A stretch of 5,293 nt of DNA from Deltaproteobacteria bacterium (GTDB lineage: Bacteria > Desulfobacterota_B > Binatia > UBA9968), in the NCBI GenBank assembly GCA_027297485.1, contig JAPUHZ010000196.1:1-5293 (forward strand), written 5' to 3'. Numbering within the stretch: the stretch's first letter is position 1; each line of letters opens with the position of its first letter. Shown here piece after piece: positions 1 to 5,135 of the stretch. The position numbers and the translations under genes were made by a program. The notes beneath the pieces are model-generated. The model was given only the letters and a program-made list of their open reading frames with translations, did not search any database and was not told the DNA's origin.

Positions 1-156
1 AGCCACAAGAATAATGCCCATGACCCGAATGAGTATAGCTGCACCGTGCTTGCGGTTGGCTATGGATTGATGCTTGGGGCGGATCCCATCCTGCGGGTAA
101 TTGGTAAGCCCTGTGCAGCTATACTCATTCGGGTCATGGGCATTATTCTTGTGGCT
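1..156. repeat. Perfect 44-bp inverted repeat (1-44 / 113-156) with 68-nt spacer
   Basis: Bases 1-44 are the exact reverse complement of 113-156; pairing breaks at 45/112. The right arm reads as a normal MarC helix on the plus strand, while the left arm encodes that same helix on the minus strand. The left arm is therefore an inverted copy of downstream coding sequence. It begins exactly at the first base of the window, which fits a fold-back chimera or hairpin at a contig end better than a functional palindrome. A natural inverted duplication that truncates the gene is the alternative. Confidence 0.93.
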
Positions 157-219
157 CTTTCCGTTGAGTTAATCCTGGAGGCATTGGGGATTGAGAAATG
201 GTTGATTCCACCACTTTGA
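45..219 (+). CDS. MarC-family (UPF0056) integral membrane protein, C-terminal part only
   Basis: The reading frame ending at the TGA at 217-219 gives a hydrophobic tail. It contains GADPILRVIGK, then an IRVMGIILVALSVELILEAL-type helix, and ends EKWLIPPL. This ADPILRxxGK...LxRxMGxxLxAxxVxxIL pattern is the typical last two transmembrane helices of MarC/UPF0056 proteins, six-helix inner-membrane proteins of uncertain function. E. coli MarC was once linked to multiple antibiotic resistance, but that link is not generally supported. Only about 58 residues are trustworthy. The frame stays open back to base 1, but bases 1-44 would encode a hydrophilic stretch (KNNAHDPNEYS) unlike any MarC helix. 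They are exactly the reverse complement of 113-156, so the true upstream part of the gene is probably missing. The family call comes from recalled motif similarity and is fairly confident. The subfamily cannot be assigned. Confidence 0.7.
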
Positions 220-225
220 CCAATC

Positions 226-254
226 TGGGGATCTCGAATTCGTTATTATCCCCA
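226..254 (+). terminator. Hairpin just downstream of the marC-like stop; possible weak terminator
   Basis: TGGGGAT (226-232) pairs perfectly with ATCCCCA (248-254) around a 15-nt loop that contains the palindrome CGAATTCG (235-242). It begins 7 nt after the TGA of the MarC-like gene. No clear U-tract follows, only AT-rich AATATT, so a role in 3'-end formation is inference from position. Confidence 0.3.
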
Positions 255-299
255 AATATTCAAGTATTTCAATGCGGACGAATTAATAGAAGGGACAGG

Positions 300-536
300 C
301 TGTCGGTGAGCATCTGCACCGACAACCGACTGATCTCGAATACGACCCTGTCTCACGAGTTGGAGCTTGTAACAAGGGAGCTGGGACTCAAACGCCGCCA
401 ACTACGAAACTTAGTGGTAGCGGGATTTAAGGGGAGCTTCTTCCACGGTCATTACAATGAGAAGCGCACGTATATCCGGCAGGTGACCGACCGCTATGCG
501 CAGCTGAAAAAGAAGCTGCTGCCCGCTCTGCGCTAA
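300..536 (+). pseudogene. Truncated adenosine deaminase paralogue (C-terminal remnant)
   Basis: These 78 codons plus a TAA stop match residues 334-411 of the intact deaminase at 3624. They include the SICTDNRLISNTTLSHE metal-site segment, the NLVVAGFKGSFF segment and the RQVTDRYAQL segment, and no indels are seen until the last few codons. The remnant keeps the zinc-ligand Asp but lacks the HxH, HAGE and RIGHG motifs, so it cannot be an active deaminase. An ATG at 198 opens the frame, but its first 34 codons overlap the end of the MarC-like gene and resemble nothing, so a real protein from that start is unlikely. Many codon differences between the copies are synonymous (about 17 synonymous against about 11 replacement by eye). 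This suggests the copy diverged as a working gene before it was truncated. It ends LLPALR-stop, which gives the reference end for this family. Confidence 0.85.
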
Positions 537-557
537 ACAAAGGGCCTATCAGAAACG

Positions 558-577
558 AGAAGCTGTGAGGCTTCTTT
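558..577 (+). terminator. Stem-loop after the deaminase remnant stop, conserved in the second copy
   Basis: AGAAGC (558-563) pairs with GCTTCT (570-575) around the loop TGTGAG and is followed by TT. The equivalent hairpin behind the intact gene (4883-4901) keeps six pairs through a G-U wobble, despite sequence changes in the arm and loop. A second small stem, CTGG/CCAG at 581-592, is followed by five T residues (593-597). Position and conservation suggest a rho-independent terminator of the ancestral deaminase gene, although each stem is short. Confidence 0.4.
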
Positions 578-740
578 ATGCTGGACTCCCAGTTTTTCGG
601 TGATGGCTGATATCCTGATCGGGGCGATCTTAAGCTGCAACATGCTGCAGATGGCGATGATAGTCTGCCGACCTGGCATCTTTTCGATAGGGAAGTGGGA
701 TTCTTGTACGCACATCGCCTTTTCCGTCTCTGTCAGAAGG

Positions 741-1856
741 ATGAGTAGCCGACGCATCTCCGGCCTCCTCCTGGCTTTGTCCCTGCCTTTTCTGCTCTCG
801 TGTTCCGGTCCGTCGTGGACGCCGCTCGAACTCTCCTGGCTCGCGTGGGATTCGCTCGAGAACAGATACGGCTTATTGACAGAGGAGCATCTCGACGAGA
901 ACTACAGGGAAAAGGTGTTGCCGTATTGGGACCACTACGGTCGAACCGGGCACTTCCAAGGGGTTGATGACGTCCGAATTGAATACATGACCTTCATTCG
1001 AGAGGATGAAGTCGGCGCCATCGTCATCTCAAGCGGACGAGCCGAGAGCTTTGTTAAGTACCAGGAGGTGATCTACGACCTTGGGAATCAGGGGTACTCG
1101 ATTTACATACATGACCATCGTGGGCAGGGTTTTTTTGAGAGGCTGATACCCGACAAGCCGCAGGTCGGGCACATCGAGTCCTTCGCGCATTACGTGCTGG
1201 ACCTGAAGTATTTCGTCGACCATGTTGTGAACCAGCGACCCCACAAGTCTCTCTTCTTCATCGCGCACTCAATGGGTGGCACGGTGGCCTCGCTCTACAT
1301 TCAAACTTACAAGGATGACGTTGACGCCGCGATCCTCTCCGCACCCATGCACGAGCTACACATCGGCTGGCTCCCGGTGAATGCTGCGTGCAAAATTGTC
1401 AGGATACGAAAGAGGTTCACGAGTACCCCCCAGGACTATGCGCCGGGCCAGGGACCGTACCAAGGTGAGCTCCTGTTCGACGTGAAGACGAACATCTACA
1501 CGCATAGCGAACTGCGGTTCAATAAGTTCCGGGAAGTCTATCGGTTACGTCCCGGAGTGAGACTCGGCGGACCGAGCAATCGCTGGCTCCACCAGGCGTG
1601 CAAGGCGGCGAGGAAGGCTAGAAACGAGGCAGGGGAGACCACCATTCCGGTGCTGATCCTCCAGGCCAGCTTGGATCGGGCCGTCACCTCGAGGGGGCAA
1701 CGTATCTACTGTAGGAATTTGAACGCACGACGGCCTGGGCGGTGCGAATTGTTTGTCCTCGAGGGGGCGAAGCATGAACCCTACATCGAGCGAGATGATT
1801 ACCGAATTCCTGCTCTGGAGAAGACCCTCGATTTCATGGCGGCTCATGGGCGATAG
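741..1856 (+). CDS. pldB: PldB-like lysophospholipase L2, alpha/beta hydrolase, predicted lipoprotein
   Basis: This is a 371-residue alpha/beta-fold hydrolase of the PldB (lysophospholipase L2) / monoacylglycerol lipase group, expected to release fatty acid from lysophospholipids. PldB hallmarks are SGRAESFVKYQEV near residue 98, DHRGQG at 125-130, GHIESFAHYVLDL near 143 and the nucleophile elbow AHSMGG with Ser177. LGGPSNRW and a C-terminal GAKHE complete the pattern. The likely triad is Ser177, Asp312 (QASLDRAV) and His345. The ATG at 741 is preferred because it opens a lipoprotein signal: RR, a hydrophobic core at 8-19, and lipobox LLSC with Cys21. AGAAGG lies directly against it, closer than a usual ribosome site. 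The frame is open back to 600, but those codons lie largely in the duplicated deaminase flank. E. coli PldB lacks such a lipobox as far as I recall, so envelope anchoring here is notable. It converges on the transporter gene with a 26-bp gap. Confidence 0.85.
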   Translation: MSSRRISGLLLALSLPFLLSCSGPSWTPLELSWLAWDSLENRYGLLTEEHLDENYREKVLPYWDHYGRTGHFQGVDDVRIEYMTFIREDEVGAIVISSGRAESFVKYQEVIYDLGNQGYSIYIHDHRGQGFFERLIPDKPQVGHIESFAHYVLDLKYFVDHVVNQRPHKSLFFIAHSMGGTVASLYIQTYKDDVDAAILSAPMHELHIGWLPVNAACKIVRIRKRFTSTPQDYAPGQGPYQGELLFDVKTNIYTHSELRFNKFREVYRLRPGVRLGGPSNRWLHQACKAARKARNEAGETTIPVLILQASLDRAVTSRGQRIYCRNLNARRPGRCELFVLEGAKHEPYIERDDYRIPALEKTLDFMAAHGR

Positions 1857-1882
1857 GAGTCTTCTTTTAAAGAAAGCGATAC

Positions 1883-3199
1883 CTAAAATGAGGATAACAC
1901 TCCGGCTAGGCAACCAGTCAGCAACGTCGCCAAGAAAGCAGTCCACAGCGCACGTAACCCAAGCAGCGATACCTCTTTTGTCCGTGAAGGGATCAATGCC
2001 CCTAACCCGCCGACAAAAATCCCCACACTGGCTATATGGACAAACCCGCATAAGGCATACGTCAATGCCGTGAGGGAACGCATCGACAAGGGCGGTGGGG
2101 TCATCGATTGGATGGCAGCTAATTGGAAATACGCTGCCACTTCTGTTTGGACGAATCGAACTCCCAATAGTTCCGCGCCGATCTGCCACTCATCAGGCCT
2201 CAAGCCTAGAAGAATCGCGAAAGGCCACGCGAGCCAGCTAAGTATGCGCGTCACTGACAACGGCGTTTCCTTGATCCAGGGCAATTGTTCTAACGCAAGA
2301 TCAACAACGGACTCCAACCCCAGAAACACAATCAAGAGAGTGGCTATGGCAACGACCATCTTGACGCCCTGTGCCCCGCCCTCGATTAAGGCCGTAATGA
2401 GGTTTGAGGGGCTCTTCGCATCCTGATTTTTTTGGTGAGGTGCCCCACCCCAACCTGAAGCTTCAGAGGGAATATTCCCGACAGTGAGAGGGGTGTCTTC
2501 TTCAGGGAGAAACAGTTTACTAATGAGCACCGCGCAGGGAATGGAGATTACCGAGGCTGAAAGCAAGTGTCCAGCGATTTGTGGAAATACCTCGTGTAAG
2601 GCTGTCACATAAATGGCCATGACCGTGCTCGCCACGGTGGCCATCATGCAGGTTAATACCGTGAGCAGCTCAGAGCGGGTCATGTTCAATAAATAGGGTT
2701 GAATCGCCAAGGTGGATTCTATGCCGACGAAGATATTGGCTGAGGCAGCCAGGGCTTCGGCTCCCGATAACCCCATGGCCCGATAAAATAGCCTTGCGAA
2801 AAGGCGAACAATCGCGGGCAGAATGTTTAAGTAATACAACCCTCCCACCAGCGCCGCAAAGAACACCACGGCTGGCAAGGCCTGCATCGCCAAAATAAAC
2901 CCAATGGACGGGGTCCCATCAGGCAAGGACTGACCTGGTCCCACCGCAAGCGGACCAAAAAGAAAAATCGACCCTTTCTGCGCCGCCGCCAGTGTGGAAA
3001 CCAGGACATCGTTCATCCACCCCAGGACCCACTTCGACCCAGGAACCCAAAAAATGATGATTGCAATCACCCAGGCCAATATCATACTGCCAATGACGAC
3101 TTTCCCATTGACACGCTGGCGCGTTCCCGTCACCCAGGCGATAAAGCAAATAGAGAAAAATCCAGTAAACGCTAACAGCCGATAGGGCCACTCTTCCAT
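1883..3199 (-). CDS. Concentrative nucleoside transporter (CNT / NupC-NupG family)
   Basis: This 438-residue polytopic inner-membrane protein is of full CNT length. CNTs import nucleosides with Na+ or H+. Recognisable parts, in order: an N-terminal two-helix region (8-52), GFILAMQALPAVVFFAALVGGLYYL (100-124, TM and re-entrant region), GLSGAEALAASANIFVG (143-159), PYL-NMTRSEL (168-178), a hydrophilic loop near 233-266, QTEVAAY (351-357) and YALCGFVHIASVGIFVGGLGALIPSR (381-406). In the first re-entrant hairpin the usual GQTE is replaced by GIE (159-161), one residue shorter. The Asn of CGFANFSS is His388, while Glu353 and Ser391 of the second half remain. This suggests altered substrate preference. 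The start at 3199 opens just before the first helix, with only a weak purine-rich stretch upstream. It is divergent from the deaminase at 3624, which fits uptake of adenosine for deamination. Its 3' end converges on the lysophospholipase. Family certain; substrate inferred. Confidence 0.9.
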   Translation of the reverse strand: MEEWPYRLLAFTGFFSICFIAWVTGTRQRVNGKVVIGSMILAWVIAIIIFWVPGSKWVLGWMNDVLVSTLAAAQKGSIFLFGPLAVGPGQSLPDGTPSIGFILAMQALPAVVFFAALVGGLYYLNILPAIVRLFARLFYRAMGLSGAEALAASANIFVGIESTLAIQPYLLNMTRSELLTVLTCMMATVASTVMAIYVTALHEVFPQIAGHLLSASVISIPCAVLISKLFLPEEDTPLTVGNIPSEASGWGGAPHQKNQDAKSPSNLITALIEGGAQGVKMVVAIATLLIVFLGLESVVDLALEQLPWIKETPLSVTRILSWLAWPFAILLGLRPDEWQIGAELLGVRFVQTEVAAYFQLAAIQSMTPPPLSMRSLTALTYALCGFVHIASVGIFVGGLGALIPSRTKEVSLLGLRALWTAFLATLLTGCLAGVLSSF

Positions 3200-3213
3200 A
3201 ATTTTCTTAAGCT

Positions 3214-3241
3214 AAAGTAGTTCGGAGAAAAATTCCGTGAA
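3214..3241 (-). promoter_or_regulatory. Weak candidate promoter for the nucleoside transporter
   Basis: On the minus strand TTCACG (3241-3236) and TACTTT (3219-3214) are separated by 16 nt. Each matches the sigma-70 consensus at four of six positions. The -10 would lie 14 nt before the ATG, leaving a very short leader. Support is limited to this weak match and its position. Confidence 0.2.
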
Positions 3242-3585
3242 GTGTAGGCCGGATTGTAATAAAAACAGGAGAGGAGGATCTACCCATTGATTGCGTTTTT
3301 GGTCCAAAAACTCCGGCTTCTTCGTGGGAGTCCTGATTCAGCGGTTCACTCAGTCATTCACGAGTACGAATCGATTAAGGCTCCAGGCCTTCCTAGCTCG
3401 CCGCCGGGATCAGGAACTCATGGCCTCTGCCCTAATGATGGCATTTCTTTTGGTGTGACGTATTGGGGATCGAAGTGGGGAGAGGCAAGTGGGAGGAGAG
3501 TCCGGAGGGTACGAAGTAAATCTCTAAGAACCAGAGGGTTTGGAGTTTTTTGATCATGCGAGTAGTTTTTTCGGATCAGAGCTAA

Positions 3586-3615
3586 TTGGATACTCAGCGG
3601 AAAATCAGCTATAAA
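3586..3615 (+). promoter_or_regulatory. Candidate promoter giving a leaderless or near-leaderless deaminase mRNA
   Basis: TATAAA (3610-3615), within TATAAAT, is a good -10 element, with TTGGAT (3586-3591) 18 nt upstream as a weak -35. The deaminase ATG starts only 8 nt after the -10 hexamer, about where transcription would begin. There is no ribosome-binding sequence between them. The AAGGAG visible at 3627-3632 lies inside the coding sequence. Leaderless translation is the simplest reading. Confidence 0.45.
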
Positions 3616-3623
3616 TAGTCTCA

Positions 3624-5012
3624 ATGAAGGAGAACCTCACCCCAGAATTCATCAAACAGATTCCTAAATCGGATCTGCACCTGCACCTGGACGGCTCTCT
3701 GCGTCTAAAAACGCTCATCGAGCTGGCGCGCAAAGAGAAAGTCAAGCTACCCTCCTACACCGAGAGCGGCCTGCGCAAGCTCGTTTTCAAGCCTAAATAC
3801 AAGGATCTGCCAGAGTACCTCCAGGGCTTTCAGTACACTTGCGGTGTGCTTCACAGCCAGGAGAATCTTGAGCGCGTCTCTCAGGAATTGGCCGAGGACA
3901 ATATCGCCGAGGGCGTGCGCTATATCGAGGTCCGCTTCGCACCTCAGCTGCATACCTCGGAGGACCTTTCGACTGCGGACGTGATCCGTTCGGTCTTGCG
4001 GGGCCTTGAGGCCGCCAAGTGGGAACATAACCGCTCGCGTGCCGTACGCAAGGGCGAAGACGTGCCCTTTCACTTCGGCCTTATCGTATGCGGGATGCGG
4101 CGGTTCGTCCGTGGGATGTCGCCTTACTATGCGGACCTGATCCGCATTATGTGTCATTCCAGGCCCAAGGATATTTTCACCGCGGCCTCAGAAGAGCTGG
4201 CGCGCGCAGCAGTCGAGTTGGTGGAGCGGGAAGGGCTACCGATCGTCGGTTTCGATCTGGCCGGGGAGGAGGCCGGCTACCCGCCGGGTGATCACAGCAG
4301 GGCATATCATTATGCTCACATGCACTTTATTAAAAAGACGGTGCATGCCGGCGAGGCCTACGGGCCCGAGTCGATCTTTCAGGCGATCACACAGTGCTAT
4401 GCAAATCGGATTGGCCACGGAACGTTCTTGTTCTCACAGAACATGATCCGCGCTCCCCATATCCGGAGCCAAGCAGACCGTCGGCGTTATGTCGAGAATC
4501 TCGCCGACTATATTGCCAGCCAGCGTATCGGCATCGAAGTCTGTCCGACCAGCAATCTGCAGACGACTCCGTCGATCAAGAAAATCTCTCAGCACCCCAT
4601 TCGGAAGATGATCGATTGGGGGTTGTCGGTGAGTATCTGCACCGACAACCGACTGATCTCGAATACGACCCTGTCTCACGAATTGCAACTTGTCACCAAA
4701 GGGCTAGGACTTACGCGCCTCCAGCTACGGAACTTGGTCGTCGCAGGATTTAAGGGGAGTTTTTTCTACGGTCATAATAGTGAGAAGCGTGCGTATATTC
4801 GTCAGGTGACCGACCGCTATGCGCAGCTGGAGAAGAAGCTGCTACCCCCCCCTGCTTTAAAACAAGGTATGAACCAAGGACGAGGAGCTAGGCTGGCTTC
4901 TTTAGGCTGGACTCCCAGGTTTTCGATGCTGATTGGATCCTTGATCGTATCGGTCTTGAGCGGGCAATCGAGAAAGCCGCCGCCGACTCCTCTTGCGTTC
5001 CAATTGCACTAA
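3624..5012 (+). CDS. add: Adenosine deaminase family protein, long form, with frameshifted C-terminal tail
   Basis: This is a zinc-dependent amidohydrolase of the adenosine deaminase family (adenosine to inosine). It has HLH in DLHLHLDGS (His19, His21), HAGE (His241 zinc ligand, Glu244 general acid), RIGHG (His265), CPTSN (307-311) and a zinc-ligand Asp341. The motif after it is TDN rather than TDD, a variant I recall from actinobacterial enzymes. At 462 residues it exceeds the usual 330-370. The excess is an internal insertion around 132-165 plus the last ~50 residues. The tail is suspect: a run of eight C (4845-4852) precedes it, and with seven C the frame would end LLPPLL-TAA at 4860. That would end codon for codon where the second copy does (LLPALR-TAA). 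Residues after about 411 would then be untranslated sequence. No ribosome site precedes the ATG. The gene is divergent from a nucleoside transporter. A related activity such as aminodeoxyfutalosine deamination cannot be excluded. Confidence 0.9.
   Translation: MKENLTPEFIKQIPKSDLHLHLDGSLRLKTLIELARKEKVKLPSYTESGLRKLVFKPKYKDLPEYLQGFQYTCGVLHSQENLERVSQELAEDNIAEGVRYIEVRFAPQLHTSEDLSTADVIRSVLRGLEAAKWEHNRSRAVRKGEDVPFHFGLIVCGMRRFVRGMSPYYADLIRIMCHSRPKDIFTAASEELARAAVELVEREGLPIVGFDLAGEEAGYPPGDHSRAYHYAHMHFIKKTVHAGEAYGPESIFQAITQCYANRIGHGTFLFSQNMIRAPHIRSQADRRRYVENLADYIASQRIGIEVCPTSNLQTTPSIKKISQHPIRKMIDWGLSVSICTDNRLISNTTLSHELQLVTKGLGLTRLQLRNLVVAGFKGSFFYGHNSEKRAYIRQVTDRYAQLEKKLLPPPALKQGMNQGRGARLASLGWTPRFSMLIGSLIVSVLSGQSRKPPPTPLAFQLH
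4845..4852 (+). repeat. C8 homopolymer at the deaminase C-terminus
   Basis: Eight consecutive C residues lie at codons 408-410 of the deaminase. Copy 1 has CCC GCT at the equivalent place. Removing one C restores a TAA at 4858-4860, aligned with the stop in copy 1. The tract is thus either a +1 slippage mutation, a phase-variable switch or a sequencing error. Confidence 0.85.
4883..4903 (+). terminator. Stem-loop equivalent to that at 558-577
   Basis: AGGAGC (4883-4888) pairs with GCTTCT (4896-4901), including one G-U pair, around a 7-nt loop and followed by TT. It would sit about 25 nt after the restored TAA at 4858-4860, an ordinary terminator position. In the frame as written it lies inside the coding sequence, which further argues that the tail is not genuine. 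Confidence 0.4.
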
Positions 5013-5036
5013 ATTGACAAAACGTTTGATGCATCC

Positions 5037-5068
5037 CCTGCCCGGCGTGGCTTCAGGCCGGGAACAGG
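5037..5068. repeat. GC-rich stem-loop between deaminase tail and transposase remnant
   Basis: CCTGCCCGGC (5037-5046) pairs with GCCGGG (5057-5062) and CAGG (5065-5068), with a 2-nt AA bulge and a 10-nt loop. No T-run follows on the plus strand. It may be a factor-dependent or bidirectional 3'-end structure, or a target-site feature next to the inserted element; neither can be shown. The rest of 5013-5070 shows nothing recognisable. Confidence 0.4.
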
Positions 5069-5069
5069 A

Positions 5070-5135
5070 CGCAGAGGTGGTCCCGTTTATCTGAACACCT
5101 CACGCCAATTCTTAAGTGGAAAGTATCCCAAGGAA
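5070..5135 (-). mobile_element. Probable 3' non-coding end of the IS3-family element
   Basis: Downstream of the transposase stop, the minus strand carries CCACTTAAGAATTGG, then a GTTCAGATAAACGGGACCAC-type stretch followed by CTCTG. Sequence of this kind commonly fills the space between OrfB and the right terminal repeat in IS3 relatives. The outer end is probably near 5070-5080, but without the left end the terminal inverted repeat and any target duplication cannot be defined. Confidence 0.4.

Larger units (their letters stand above)
300..635 (+). repeat. Direct repeat copy 1 (partner 4623-4961): deaminase 3' end plus its downstream flank
   Basis: The segment aligns collinearly with 4623-4961 in the same orientation, at a constant offset of 4323 bases through the coding part. 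By eye it is about 85% identical. Similarity continues past the stop codon: around 571-598 it shares the CTTCTTTA / GCTGGACTCCCAG / TTTTCG run with 4898-4925. It then fades at about 635/4961. Bases 301-358 differ at only one position from 4624-4681. Confidence 0.88.
3200..3623. other. Divergent intergenic region with nested stems and no convincing gene
   Basis: This 424-base stretch separates the starts of the transporter and the deaminase. A strong purine-rich ribosome-site-like run (AGGAGAGGAGG, 3268-3278) precedes a TTG-initiated 88-codon frame (3287-3553), but the frame's second half is arginine-rich and resembles nothing known. Nested complementarity is visible: GAGTCCTGAT (3328-3337) with ATCAGGA-a-CTC (3409-3419), CGAG/CTCG (3361-3364/3397-3400) and AAGGC/GCCTT (3377-3381/3387-3391). 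The stem ACTCC/GGAGT (3310-3314/3327-3331) would compete with the first. AGTTTTTT occurs twice exactly 20 bp apart (3544, 3564), each followed by GATCA or cGGATCA. I recognise no known riboswitch or RNA family. Confidence 0.5.
4623..4961 (+). repeat. Direct repeat copy 2 (partner 300-635): 3' end of the intact deaminase and flank
   Basis: This is the same-orientation partner of 300-635. It covers codons 334-411 of the deaminase and about 100 bases that align with non-coding sequence after the stop in copy 1. Similarity ends near 4961. The flank beyond then differs completely: here it runs toward a transposase remnant, in copy 1 toward the lysophospholipase gene. Confidence 0.88.

Noticed and set aside
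340..345. TDN instead of TDD in the deaminase metal site as a sign of inactivity
   Set aside because: The same TDN form occurs in actinobacterial adenosine deaminases as I recall them, and the intact copy retains every other catalytic residue.
198..536. 112-codon frame starting at ATG 198 as a functional small protein
   Set aside because: Its first 34 codons overlap the end of the MarC-like gene and resemble nothing; the rest is a deaminase C-terminal fragment without the catalytic core. Treated as a pseudogene.
600..740. Upstream start (ATG at 600) for the lysophospholipase
   Set aside because: The extra 47 codons lie partly in the duplicated deaminase flank and would bury the lipoprotein signal that begins at 741.
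1857..1882. TTCTTT-T-AAAGAA palindrome between the converging genes as a bidirectional terminator
   Set aside because: A one-base loop cannot fold, and the arms are A/T-rich and weak.
1545..2189. Long minus-strand and plus-strand frames overlapping the lysophospholipase and transporter genes
   Set aside because: These are out-of-frame shadows of two well-supported genes, with no motifs of their own.
3523..3551. Possible terminator: CTCTAAG/TTTGGAG-type stem followed by six T
   Set aside because: The stem needs two G-U pairs and has no confirmed upstream gene to terminate.
3287..3553. TTG-initiated 88-codon frame with a good upstream purine run
   Set aside because: No recognisable similarity, and the second half is arginine-rich with AGG/AGA codons unlike its neighbours. 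It may be chance; only the ribosome-site-like sequence supports it.
3418..3624. 68-codon minus-strand frame overlapping the deaminase start
   Set aside because: No family match and no clear ribosome site; it is antisense to the promoter region and probably fortuitous.
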